Source: Rhodococcus coprophilus NBRC 100603 (GTDB lineage: Bacteria; Actinomycetota; Actinomycetes; Mycobacteriales; Mycobacteriaceae). Taken from it: a stretch of 64,000 nt of DNA. This document shows, piece by piece, positions 50,763-60,503 of the stretch. The translations under genes and the position numbers were made by a program. The stretch lies in contig NZ_BDAM01000011.1 of NCBI RefSeq assembly GCF_001895045.1, forward strand, positions 1-64,000. Reading direction: 5' to 3'. Position 1 is the stretch's first letter. Each line of letters opens with the position of its first letter. Below the pieces are notes generated by a model. The model had not been told where the DNA came from, did no database searches, and worked only from the letters and a program-made list of their open reading frames with translations.

Positions 50763-52016
50763 TTGCCCGACGTCATCTTCCCGCTCGACTCCACTCGCAA
50801 ATTCACCGAGCAGGAGAAGATCGGTCACAACCGCTGGCATCCCGATATTCCTCCGGTCGCGACGGTCAAGCCGGGCGACTCGTTCCGCGTGCACTGCCGC
50901 GAGTGGTTCGACGGGGAGATCCACAACGACGACTCCGCCGACGACATCCGCAATGCACCGCTGCACACCGTGCATGCGCTGTCCGGGCCGTTCGCGGTGG
51001 AGGGCGCAAAACCCGGTGATCTGCTGATCGTCGATATTCTCGACCTGGGCCCGATCCCGCAGGAGGACTCCGGGCCGCTGGCCGGCCAGGGGTGGGGGTA
51101 CACCGGCATCTTCGCCAAGCCGAACGGCGGCGGGTTCCTTACCGACCAGTTCCCCGACGCGTACAAGGCGGTCTGGGATTTCTCCGGTCAGACGGCAACG
51201 AGCCGGCACATTCCGCACGTGTCTTTCACGGGCATCGTGCATCCGGGACTGATGGGAACCTCCCCGTCGCACGACCTGCTCTCGACGTGGAACACCCGTG
51301 AGGCCGCGCTGATCGCGACGGACCCGGATCGTGTTCCGCCGCTTGCACTTCCGCCGGAGCCGAACGGAGCGATCCTCGGTGCTCTGGCAGGTCCGGAGTT
51401 CGACCGGGTCGCAGGGGAGGGTGCTCGTACCGCACCGCCGCGCGAGAACGGCGGCAACCAGGACATCAAGAACCTCACCAAGGGCAGCCGCATCTTCTAC
51501 CCCGTTTTCGTCGACGGGGCGAATCTGTCGGTCGGCGACCTGCACTTCTCGCAGGGCGACGGTGAGATCACGTTCTGCGGCGCCATCGAGATGGGCGGGT
51601 TCATCGATCTGCGTGTCGACATCATTGCGGGCGGGATGACGACCTACGGCGTCAGCGAGAACGCAATCTTCATGCCGGGCAACACCGATCCGCGGTTCTC
51701 GGAGTGGCTGGCCTTCTCCGGAACGTCGGTGACGCTCGACGGTGAACAGCGCTATCTGGACTCCCAACTGGCATACCAGCGCGCGTGTCTGCACGCGATC
51801 GACTACCTCACCAAGTTCGGGTACACCCCGGAGCAGGCATACCTGTTGCTCGGTGCGGCACCCATCGAAGGCAGGTTCTCGGGGGTCGTCGACATCCCGA
51901 ACTCGTGCGCGACGGTCTACATCCCGACCTCGATCTTCGACTTCCCGGTCGCGCCGAGTGCCGACGGTCCGTTCCGGATCGATCCCGGCGCGGGGGCGCC
52001 CCGCTCCCCGGCATGA
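50763..52016 (+). CDS. fmdA: Formamidase/acetamidase
   Basis: Hydrolyses formamide or acetamide to ammonia and formate or acetate. A 417-residue FmdA/AmdA-family protein: NRWHPDIPPVATVKPGD, GPFAVEGAKPGDLLIVDILDLGP, GWGYTGIFAKPNGGGFLTDQFP, HVSFTGIVHPGLMGTSPSH, DGANLSVGDLHFSQGDGEI. The TTG start at 50763 has GGAGG 5 nt upstream and gives the family N-terminus LPDVIFPLDSTRKF. This fold is unrelated to the AmiF-like enzyme at 4507. Confidence 0.93.
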   Translation: MPDVIFPLDSTRKFTEQEKIGHNRWHPDIPPVATVKPGDSFRVHCREWFDGEIHNDDSADDIRNAPLHTVHALSGPFAVEGAKPGDLLIVDILDLGPIPQEDSGPLAGQGWGYTGIFAKPNGGGFLTDQFPDAYKAVWDFSGQTATSRHIPHVSFTGIVHPGLMGTSPSHDLLSTWNTREAALIATDPDRVPPLALPPEPNGAILGALAGPEFDRVAGEGARTAPPRENGGNQDIKNLTKGSRIFYPVFVDGANLSVGDLHFSQGDGEITFCGAIEMGGFIDLRVDIIAGGMTTYGVSENAIFMPGNTDPRFSEWLAFSGTSVTLDGEQRYLDSQLAYQRACLHAIDYLTKFGYTPEQAYLLLGAAPIEGRFSGVVDIPNSCATVYIPTSIFDFPVAPSADGPFRIDPGAGAPRSPA

Positions 52017-52070
52017 TCGATCGCGTCCTAAGATCCCCGTTCGAAAGTTCTGCTGCCGAAGGGGACAAGA

Positions 52071-53996
52071 ATGAGCACACACGTCGAACAGCGTGAGTTC
52101 CAGGCCGAGACGCGCCAACTGCTCGATCTGATGATCCACTCGATCTACTCGAACAAGGACACCTTCCTTCGCGAGTTGATCTCCAATTCGTCCGACGCCT
52201 TGGACAAGCTTCGTCTCGAGTCCTTCCGGGACAAGGATCTGCAGGTGGACACGTCCGACCTGCATATCGAACTCGAGGTCGACAAGGACGCCCGCACCCT
52301 CACGGTCCGGGACAACGGCATCGGCATGACCCGCGACGAAGTCGTCGATCTGATCGGTACGCTCGCGCGCTCGGGCACCGGCGAACTGCGGCAGAAGTTG
52401 CGGGAAGCCAAGGACGCCGCGGCGTCGCAGGAACTGATCGGCCAGTTCGGCATCGGTTTCTACGCCTCGTTCATGGTGGCCGACAAGGTCACGCTGGTGA
52501 CCCGCAAGGCGGGCGAGGACACCGGAACGAGGTGGGAGTCGAGCGGAGAATCCACCTACACCATCGAAACGCTCGACGATGCGCCGCAGGGCACATCGGT
52601 CGTCCTCCATCTCAAGCCGGAGGACGCCGACGACAACCTCTTCGACTACACCTCGCAGTGGAAACTCGAGGAGATCGTCAAGAAGTACTCCGACTTCATC
52701 GCCTGGCCCATCCGCATGGAGGTCACGCGCACCACGAAGGGGGAGGACGGTACCGACGAGGTCAGCGTCGAGACCAAGACGCTCAACTCCCAGAAAGCAC
52801 TGTGGGCACGGTCGAAGGACGAGGTGTCCGACGAGGAGTACACAGAGTTCTACAAGCACGTCGCGCATGCGTGGGACGAACCCCTCGAAGTCATCCCCCT
52901 GCGCGCCGAGGGCACCTTCGAGTACCAGGCATTGCTGTTCGTTCCGACGCACGCACCGTTCGACCTGTTCGCTCGCGAACGGACGACGGGCATCCAGCTC
53001 TACGTCAAGCGCGTGTTCATCATGGACGACTGCGAGGACCTCGTCCCCGAGTACCTGCGGTTCGTCAAGGGTGTGGTCGACGCTCAGGATCTGTCGCTGA
53101 ACGTCTCACGCGAGATCCTGCAGCAGGACCGGCAGATCCGCGCCATCCGCCGCCGGCTCACCAAGAAGGTCCTGTCCACGGTCAAGGACATGGCGAAACA
53201 GGACGTCGACAAGTACCGGATCTTCTGGAAGGAATTCGGCCGCGTCCTGAAGGAAGGCCTGATCTCCGACACGGACAACCGCGAGACCTTGCTCGAGATC
53301 GCGTCCTTCGATTCCACGGCGAGCGAGGACCAGCAGACGACGCTGGCAGGCTATGTCGAGCGCATGAAGGACGGCCAGGAAGAGATCTACTACATCACCG
53401 GCGAGTCCCGGCAGCTGCTCGAGAGTTCTCCGCACATGGAGGCGTTCGAAGCGAAGGGAATCGAGGTGCTGCTGCTGACCGACCCGGTCGACGAGATGTG
53501 GGTGACATCGGTTCCCGAGTACGACGGCAAGCCCTTCCGCTCGGTGGCCAAGGGGGAAGTGGATCTCGGCACCGACGACGAGAAGAAGGCGGCGGAAGCC
53601 GAACGCGAAGAGCAGGAGAAGGAGTTCGGCGAGCTGCTCACCTGGCTGAAGGAATCGCTCGACGAGCACGTCAAGGAGGTGCGGCTCTCGTCGCGCCTGA
53701 CGACATCGCCGGCCTGCATCGTCGGCGACACCTTCAGCATGTCGCCGGCCCTGGAGCGTATGTACCGGGCCTCCGGCCAGCCGATGCCCCGGACCAAACG
53801 CATCCTCGAGCTGAATCCCGCGCATCCCCTCGTCACGGGACTTCGCACGGCGCACGGGGAACGCAACGACGATCCTGCGCTGGCCGAGACTGCGGAACTG
53901 CTCTACGGGATGGCACTCATCGCGGAAGGCGGTGAAGTGGAGGACCCGGCGCGTTTCACCCGGCTCCTCGCCGATCGCCTCGCCCGCACGGTGTGA
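52071..53996 (+). CDS. htpG: Chaperone HtpG (Hsp90)
   Basis: A 641-residue Hsp90: REFQAETRQLLDLMIHSIYSNKDTFLRELISN, ATP-lid motifs DNGIGMTRDEVVDLIGTLARSGT and GQFGIGFYASFMVA, middle domain VKRVFIMDDCEDLVPEYLRFVKGVVD and a C-terminal dimerisation domain. No C-terminal MEEVD, as in bacteria. Followed after 85 bp by the HAD gene. Confidence 0.96.
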   Translation: MSTHVEQREFQAETRQLLDLMIHSIYSNKDTFLRELISNSSDALDKLRLESFRDKDLQVDTSDLHIELEVDKDARTLTVRDNGIGMTRDEVVDLIGTLARSGTGELRQKLREAKDAAASQELIGQFGIGFYASFMVADKVTLVTRKAGEDTGTRWESSGESTYTIETLDDAPQGTSVVLHLKPEDADDNLFDYTSQWKLEEIVKKYSDFIAWPIRMEVTRTTKGEDGTDEVSVETKTLNSQKALWARSKDEVSDEEYTEFYKHVAHAWDEPLEVIPLRAEGTFEYQALLFVPTHAPFDLFARERTTGIQLYVKRVFIMDDCEDLVPEYLRFVKGVVDAQDLSLNVSREILQQDRQIRAIRRRLTKKVLSTVKDMAKQDVDKYRIFWKEFGRVLKEGLISDTDNRETLLEIASFDSTASEDQQTTLAGYVERMKDGQEEIYYITGESRQLLESSPHMEAFEAKGIEVLLLTDPVDEMWVTSVPEYDGKPFRSVAKGEVDLGTDDEKKAAEAEREEQEKEFGELLTWLKESLDEHVKEVRLSSRLTTSPACIVGDTFSMSPALERMYRASGQPMPRTKRILELNPAHPLVTGLRTAHGERNDDPALAETAELLYGMALIAEGGEVEDPARFTRLLADRLARTV

Positions 53997-54069
53997 GCGA
54001 CCGGGGCCGGAACGGCGCGAAGGATCCGTTCCGGCCCCGGGCGGCTGGCTCCTGTCCGAACTTCCCCGA

Positions 54070-54075
54070 TAGGGT
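54070..54075 (+). promoter_or_regulatory. -10 box of leaderless HAD phosphatase gene
   Basis: TAGGGT, 6 nt before ATG 54082. Confidence 0.4.
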
Positions 54076-54081
54076 CAGATC

Positions 54082-54858
54082 ATGAGTGCCGTGGGTGGAG
54101 TTCTGTTCGACATCGAGGGCGTGCTCGTCACCTCGTGGAAACCGGTTCCCGGGGCCGCTGATGTGCTGGCCCGGTTGCGCGAGGACGGCGTGACCCGTGC
54201 GTTCCTCACCAACACCACCTCGCGCACGTGCGCCGCTATCGCGCGAAGCCTCACCGACCTGGGAATGCCCGTCGACCCCGGCGAAATAGTCACTGCAGCG
54301 TGGCTCACGGCGGAATACGTGCGGCAGACCTACCCGGGACGGCGTTGCTGGATTCTCAACGACGGTGACATCGCGGACGACCTCGAGGGGATCGTGCAGG
54401 ACGACGCGGATCCCGAGGTCGTCGTCCTCGGGGGTGCGGGACCTCGATACGATCACCGGACGCTCAGCCGGGTGGCGGAACTGATGCTCGACGGAGTACC
54501 GGTCGTCGCAATGCACCGGGCCATGTCCTGGCAGACGGACGACGGGCTGCGCCTCGACACCGGCGCGTATCTTGCCGGCCTCGAAGAATTGACCGGCCGG
54601 ACCGCCGTCACGGTGGGTAAGCCCTCGATGAGAGGGTTCCTCGTCGCAGCTGACCTGATGGGCGTCGAGCCGGACTCGGTGGTCGTGGTGGGTGACGACC
54701 TCGCGGGTGAAGTCGTTCCGGGCCAGCGCCTCGGTATGACCGGAGTTCTGGTGCGTACCGGGAAGTTTCGCCAATCTGTTCTCGAGCTGTCGATCGACCT
54801 GCCCGACCATGTGATCGATTCGGTGGCCGATCTGCCGACGCTCCTCGACACGCTCTGA
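54082..54858 (+). CDS. HAD-IIA family phosphatase
   Basis: A 258-residue HAD hydrolase of the HDHD2/LHPP/NagD group: motif I GVLFDIEGVLV, motif II FLTNTTSRT, motif III VGKPSMRGFLVA, motif IV VVVVGDDLAGEVVPGQRLGMTGVLV. In motif I the acid/base Asp (DxD) is Glu, an unusual change for a phosphatase. Substrate unknown. Confidence 0.85.
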   Translation: MSAVGGVLFDIEGVLVTSWKPVPGAADVLARLREDGVTRAFLTNTTSRTCAAIARSLTDLGMPVDPGEIVTAAWLTAEYVRQTYPGRRCWILNDGDIADDLEGIVQDDADPEVVVLGGAGPRYDHRTLSRVAELMLDGVPVVAMHRAMSWQTDDGLRLDTGAYLAGLEELTGRTAVTVGKPSMRGFLVAADLMGVEPDSVVVVGDDLAGEVVPGQRLGMTGVLVRTGKFRQSVLELSIDLPDHVIDSVADLPTLLDTL

Positions 54859-54978
54859 CGACCGTCCGCGCCGTGTGACACGGACCCTCGCGCCCGGCCG
54901 ATGTGATCGGTACCCTTCCGCCGGGGGATCTGCCCTCACCGTCTCCTGTAGAGGCAATCCAGCGCAGAGGAGTGCTCT

Positions 54979-55506
54979 TTGTCCATTCGTTCGTTCCGAT
55001 CCGTTCTCACCGGTCGCCGTGTCGCGCGCGCCGGCGTGCTCGTCGCAATCGGCGTTGCGTCGGCCGCCTTCATGGGCACCGGGACTGCGGCGGCCGCCCC
55101 GGTGACGTGCCTGTCTCCGCCGTCCGACAATCAGATCCTCGTTTCCGAGACGGCGAGTTGCGGCGCGACGGCTGCTCCGGGTGCGTCGGCCCGCGCGTCC
55201 GCTGCAGACAGCGGCACTGCGGTGTCTGTCGCGCAGCAAGGTGGCGCTGCGGAGTCGCACGCGACCGGATTCGGTACCGCTCTGAGCGGAGCGGCCGACG
55301 GGGGTCGCTCGTATGCACTCGCACTCGGCGGCGGATTGAGTCACTCGTGGGCACAGGGCCCCGCGATGACGGTGTCGGTGTCGGGTTGGGGATCGGGCGC
55401 GACCGCCGATACGACCGGCGTCACCTGCGTCGGCGCGCAATCCTTCGCAATGAATACGGGAACCGGCCAGTGGTGCGCGGTGGGGGTCGGTTCCACGCCT
55501 CGATAA
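54979..55506 (+). CDS. Small secreted protein of unknown function
   Basis: A 175-residue protein with a Sec signal peptide (AGVLVAIGVASAAFMGTGTAAAAP) and a mature domain rich in Gly, Ala and Ser with four cysteines (CLSP, SCGAT, TCVGA, WCAVG) that could form two disulfides. I recognise it only as an actinobacterial secreted family. TTG start with GAGGAG upstream. It ends 52 bp before the CIRCE region of groEL. Confidence 0.75.
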   Translation: MSIRSFRSVLTGRRVARAGVLVAIGVASAAFMGTGTAAAAPVTCLSPPSDNQILVSETASCGATAAPGASARASAADSGTAVSVAQQGGAAESHATGFGTALSGAADGGRSYALALGGGLSHSWAQGPAMTVSVSGWGSGATADTTGVTCVGAQSFAMNTGTGQWCAVGVGSTPR

Positions 55507-55558
55507 AGATTTCCCGTTTTTCCGCTGCACTGTGACGGGGGTGGTGAGTGCCTGTAAT

Positions 55559-55585
55559 CTTGCACTCACCACCCCCGAGTGCTAA
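55559..55585. promoter_or_regulatory. CIRCE element 1 (HrcA operator)
   Basis: CTTGCACTC-N9-GAGTGCTAA against the consensus TTAGCACTC-N9-GAGTGCTAA; the right arm is perfect. The left arm also pairs with an upstream GGTGAGTGC (55543-55551), which could serve as a terminator for the secreted-protein gene. Confidence 0.85.
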
Positions 55586-55593
55586 GAATGCAC

Positions 55594-55620
55594 TTAGCAC
55601 TCGCAACACGTGAGTGCCAG
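55594..55620. promoter_or_regulatory. CIRCE element 2 (HrcA operator)
   Basis: TTAGCACTC-N9-GAGTGCCAG, left arm perfect and right arm 7 of 9. It lies 8 bp after element 1, so HrcA dimers could bind side by side. Confidence 0.85.
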
Positions 55621-55678
55621 GTCGGGACGGTGAGACCGGGAATAACGACACTCCCTGGTCGTCCGTCGCGGGCACTGA

Positions 55679-57352
<1,674 letters not shown>

Positions 57353-57383
57353 TCCAGCCCCCGGCATCTGCCAGGTAGTCCTC

Positions 57384-57423
57384 CGCGAGGCCCGATCCCA
57401 CTCCGGTGGGGTCGGGCCTCGCG
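57384..57423 (+). terminator. Terminator of groEL
   Basis: CGCGAGGCCCGA and TCGGGCCTCGCG form a 12-bp perfect stem with a 16-nt inner part that pairs further (CCCAC/GTGGG). No T-run follows. Confidence 0.8.
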
Positions 57424-57670
57424 GCATATCCGGGGAATCGTCTTCACAATTCGACGCGGTAGACCATTTTCGGGCGTGGATCTCCGGCGCGAATTCCTGA
57501 TGCGTTCGCCAGGAACGCATTGCGGGAGTACCGGGACTGGAATATGTAGCTCCCGCAAGGTTCCGGCGTCTTCCTGTACCTGGAAAATGGAGGCCCGTAC
57601 GCCGGGCCCGATGCCTTGCTTACGGCTGCGACCAGTGCGGTTGCGACTCGATATCCCACACGTAGCCCTG
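57424..57670. other. Structured intergenic stretch with two inverted repeats
   Basis: No gene recognised in the 247 bp between the groEL terminator and the first mycolyltransferase promoter element. TGCGTTC-N5-GAACGCA (about 57501-57519) and TTGCGGGAG-N21-CTCCCGCAA (57520-57558) stand side by side and would fold as two hairpins in RNA. Could be a leader RNA, a small RNA or a second terminator. Confidence 0.4.
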
Positions 57671-57715
57671 ATGTCCGATTCGTTCCCATCGGGACGTCTA
57701 TGGTGTATCAATTGA
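57671..57715 (+). promoter_or_regulatory. Conserved promoter-like element, mycolyltransferase 1
   Basis: ATGTCCGATTC, 19 variable bases, then TGGTGTATCAATTGA. The same two blocks with identical spacing precede the second mycolyltransferase (59173-59217) although the 19 bases between differ. Probably a promoter or activator site. Confidence 0.6.
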
Positions 57716-57718
57716 CAG

Positions 57719-57738
57719 CGCTCCGGTTATTCGGGGCG
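57719..57738 (+). promoter_or_regulatory. Leader hairpin, mycolyltransferase 1
   Basis: CGCTCCGG pairs with TCGGGGCG around a 4-nt loop (8 pairs, two G-U). The matching hairpin at 59220-59240 differs by compensatory changes, which argues for an RNA structure. Confidence 0.5.
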
Positions 57739-57789
57739 GTAACTGAGCGTCGCCGCTTGGCTGACGAATGCATACGGGAGGTCGGTCGA

Positions 57790-58791
57790 GTGATCTCGGC
57801 GTTGTTCCGGCGAGTGATCGCCACTGTGGGGATAGGGGTGCTGGTTCTCCTCGGAGCACCGGGTATTTCGTCCGCCGAGCCCGTTTCGCATCTCTCCGAC
57901 ATCGAGGTCAAGAGCGATCGCGTCGTGGTGGCTCATGTGTACTCCGCGGCGATGGATCGTGTCGTGCCGCTGCGCGTGTACAAGCCGGCGGACACGAGCG
58001 AGCCGAGTCCGACGCTCTATCTGCTGAACGGTGCCAGTGGCGGACAGGGGGTGGCCACCTGGGATGCGCGGACGGACATGGAGGAGTTCTTCGCCGACAA
58101 GAACGTCAACGTCGTCACTCCGCTGGACGGCTCGTTCACCTACTACACCGATTGGCTTCAGGACGACCCGGTTCTGGGCCGGAACAAGTGGACGACCTTC
58201 CTCACTCGCGAACTGCCGCCGATCATCGATGCCGAATTCGGCACGACCGGTGTGAATGCGATCGCCGGGCTGTCGATGTCGGGGACCTCGGTTCTCAGTC
58301 TCGCGATCGCGGAGCCGACGTTGTACAAGGCGGTGGGTGCCTACAGTGGCTGTGCCGAAACAAGTTCCGAGCTCGGGCAACTCTATGTCCGGACGGTGGT
58401 GGAGAGTCGCGGAGAAGGAAACGCGGAGAACATGTGGGGTCCGTACGGCGGCCCCGGGTGGGTCGAGAACGATCCGTATGTCAACGCCGAGAAGTTGCGT
58501 GGCATCGATCTCTACATCTCCTCGGCTACCGGGCTGCCGGGTGAGCATGATCATCTCGGCGGTGCCGGGGTCGGCGACGATCCGGTCGTGCTGGCGAACC
58601 AGGTGGTTGTCGGAGGCGTGATCGAGGCTGCGATCGATGACTGCACCCGCAGGTTGGCCGAGCGCCTGGAGGAGTTGGAGATTCCCGCTGAATTCGAGTT
58701 CCGGCCCGCGGGCACGCACTCGTGGGGTTACTGGGAGGACGACCTGCACCAGTCGTGGCCCATGCTTGCGGAGGCTCTCGAGGTTCGCTGA
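57790..58791 (+). CDS. Antigen-85-type mycolyltransferase, copy 1
   Basis: A 333-residue secreted alpha/beta hydrolase of the trehalose/protein mycolyltransferase family. Signal peptide to ISSA (residue 29); LYLLNGASGGQGVATWD; PLDGSFTYYTDW; KWTTFLTRELPPIIDAEF; nucleophile elbow GLSMSG with Ser162; catalytic His in GTHSWGYWEDDL. Transfers mycoloyl groups to trehalose, arabinogalactan or proteins. GTG 57790 has GGGAGG 8 nt upstream. Near-duplicate of the next gene. Its neighbours (groEL, tiny membrane peptides) suggest an envelope locus and possibly protein O-mycoloylation. Confidence 0.9.
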   Translation: MISALFRRVIATVGIGVLVLLGAPGISSAEPVSHLSDIEVKSDRVVVAHVYSAAMDRVVPLRVYKPADTSEPSPTLYLLNGASGGQGVATWDARTDMEEFFADKNVNVVTPLDGSFTYYTDWLQDDPVLGRNKWTTFLTRELPPIIDAEFGTTGVNAIAGLSMSGTSVLSLAIAEPTLYKAVGAYSGCAETSSELGQLYVRTVVESRGEGNAENMWGPYGGPGWVENDPYVNAEKLRGIDLYISSATGLPGEHDHLGGAGVGDDPVVLANQVVVGGVIEAAIDDCTRRLAERLEELEIPAEFEFRPAGTHSWGYWEDDLHQSWPMLAEALEVR

Positions 58792-58935
58792 GGCATCCAC
58801 CGGCCGGGCACGGCCGACCGGATGGCGACGACCTTGTCGCGGTTTCGCGGAGTCGGAATTAGGTATTCCGAAGCCTACGGGTCGACGCGGATCGCACCGG
58901 ACAGGATGTTGATTCCACATAAGGTGTCTCCGATC

Positions 58936-58995
58936 AAACGGCGGGCGGCACCGACCCCGGTCTTCACGCACCCGGGTCGGTGCCGCCCGCCGTTT
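58936..58995 (+). terminator. Strong terminator of mycolyltransferase 1
   Basis: A stem of more than 20 bp: GGCGGGCGGCACCGACCC pairs with GGGTCGGTGCCGCCCGCC around a short loop, flanked by AAAC and GTTT. Ends copy 1 and separates it from copy 2. The rest of 58792-59172 holds no gene; GGAAT-N5-ATTCC at about 58854-58868 is the only other repeat seen. Confidence 0.9.
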
Positions 58996-59172
58996 CCCGT
59001 CTTACTGATGTCTTCTGGACGCCTGCCGGAGACTGGCATGTTGGAATCCACCCCGGACTGGGCACATTCGTGAGGGCGGCCGGGGAACGACCACTGCGGT
59101 CAGTCGCGGAATGGCCCACGATGTGGTTGTGGCCAGGTATAGACCTCCGGAACTGGGCCCGTTCCCATCAAA

Positions 59173-59217
59173 ATGTCCGATTCACACCATTCCGTTTCTT
59201 CGTGGTGTATCAATTGA
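59173..59217 (+). promoter_or_regulatory. Conserved promoter-like element, mycolyltransferase 2
   Basis: ATGTCCGATTC, 19 variable bases, TGGTGTATCAATTGA: identical blocks and spacing to 57671-57715. Confidence 0.6.
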
Positions 59218-59219
59218 TG

Positions 59220-59240
59220 CACTCCGGACTATCCGGAGTG
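59220..59240 (+). promoter_or_regulatory. Leader hairpin, mycolyltransferase 2
   Basis: CACTCCGGA-CTA-TCCGGAGTG, nine perfect pairs. A short GGTAAC then CGTCGC block follows in both copies. Confidence 0.5.
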
Positions 59241-59289
59241 GGTAACCGGCGTCGCTGTGAACGGCGACGAAGCATCGGGGAGGGGCGGA

Positions 59290-60291
59290 GTGGTCTCGGC
59301 GTTGTTCCAGCGGATAGTCGTGGCAATGGCGACAGGTGCCACGATTCTCATCGGGATTCCGAACATTGCTGCTGCCGAGCCTGTTTCGCATCTCTCTCGC
59401 ATCGAGGTCGAGAGCGATCGGGTCGTTGTGGCCTATGTGTACTCCGCGGCGATGAAGCGTGTCGTGCCGCTGCGTGTCCGTACACCGGCCGACGCGAGCG
59501 AGCCGAGGTCCACCCTGTATCTGCTCAACGGTGCCAGCGGTGGGCAGGGTGTCGCGACGTGGGATGTGCAGACGAACATCGACGAGTTCTTCGCCGAGAA
59601 GAACGTCAACGTCGTTACTCCGCTGGAGGGGTCGTTCAGTTACTACACCGATTGGATTCGGGACGACCCGACTCTGGGCCGGAACAAGTGGACGACGTTC
59701 CTCACTCGTGAACTGCCGCCGATCATCGATGCCGAATTCGGTACAACCGGTGTGAACGCGATTGCGGGGTTGTCGATGTCGGGGACGTCGGTTCTGAGTC
59801 TCGCGATTGCGGAGCCGACGCTGTACAAGGCGGTGGGTGCCTACAGCGGTTGTGCCGAAACGAGTTCCGAACTGGGACAGTTCTATGTCCGGACCGTGGT
59901 CGAAAGTCGCGGAGAAGCGGATGCGGAGAACATGTGGGGCCCGTTCGACGGTCCGGGTTGGGTCGAGAACGATCCGTATGTCAACGCGGAGAAGTTGCGT
60001 GGCATCGACCTGTACATCTCGTCGGCTTCCGGGCTGCCGGGCAGGCACGAGCATCTCGCCGCCCGCTCCGTGGGCAACGACCCGGCTCTGTTGCTGAACC
60101 AGGTAGTGGTGGGTGGCGTGATCGAGGCCGCGGTCGACGACTGCACCCGTCGTCTCGCTGCGCGACTCGAAGAGTTGGGTATTCCCGCTGTGTTCGAATT
60201 CCGCCCGACGGGAACGCACTCTTGGGGCTATTGGGAGGACGACCTGCATCAGTCGTGGCCCATGCTTGCGGAGGCTCTCGGGGTGCGCTGA
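59290..60291 (+). CDS. Antigen-85-type mycolyltransferase, copy 2
   Basis: 333 residues, aligned with copy 1 without gaps; most of the mature protein is identical, while the signal peptide (ATGATILIGIPNIAAAEP) has diverged. Same GLSMSG nucleophile elbow (Ser162) and HSWGYWEDDL His motif. Differences cluster on loops (for example EHLAARSVGNDPALLLN against DHLGGAGVGDDPVVLAN). GTG 59290 with GGGAGGGG upstream. A tandem duplication kept with its own promoter implies either dosage or a split of acceptor specificity. Confidence 0.9.
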   Translation: MVSALFQRIVVAMATGATILIGIPNIAAAEPVSHLSRIEVESDRVVVAYVYSAAMKRVVPLRVRTPADASEPRSTLYLLNGASGGQGVATWDVQTNIDEFFAEKNVNVVTPLEGSFSYYTDWIRDDPTLGRNKWTTFLTRELPPIIDAEFGTTGVNAIAGLSMSGTSVLSLAIAEPTLYKAVGAYSGCAETSSELGQFYVRTVVESRGEADAENMWGPFDGPGWVENDPYVNAEKLRGIDLYISSASGLPGRHEHLAARSVGNDPALLLNQVVVGGVIEAAVDDCTRRLAARLEELGIPAVFEFRPTGTHSWGYWEDDLHQSWPMLAEALGVR

Positions 60292-60305
60292 GGTATTCGC
60301 CGACC

Positions 60306-60333
60306 TGGGCGCTCGCCGTAGCGAGCCGCCCGG
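60306..60333 (+). terminator. Terminator of mycolyltransferase 2
   Basis: GGGCGCTCGC pairs with GCGAGCCGCCC (one bulged G) around CGTA. A smaller GTTGTGCGACAAC palindrome followed by GTTTTT at 60350-60367 could be a second terminator or an operator. Confidence 0.65.
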
Positions 60334-60406
60334 GGTGATCTCGTGTGTTGTTGTGCGACAACGTTTTTGGGATGCAGTTTCCGTCAAGAATTGTACTGCC
60401 GAGATG

Positions 60407-60435
60407 TTGACGCTTCGACTACCGCACACTAGTGT
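60407..60435 (+). promoter_or_regulatory. SigA-type promoter of the small-peptide operon
   Basis: TTGACG (-35) and TAGTGT (-10) with a 17-nt spacer, 69 nt upstream of the first peptide start. A TTGTGTCACAA palindrome at 60461-60471 lies in the transcribed leader, a possible operator. Confidence 0.6.
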
Positions 60436-60503
60436 TACCTGCGACACAGCCCGAAAGAGTTTGTGTCACAACAATTTCCGTTCAATGATCATCAGGAGGA
60501 CGC

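Noticed and set aside
57476-57715. 79-codon plus-strand frame between groEL and the mycolyltransferase
   Set aside because: No ribosome binding site, composition like non-coding DNA, and it runs across the inverted repeats and the promoter block.
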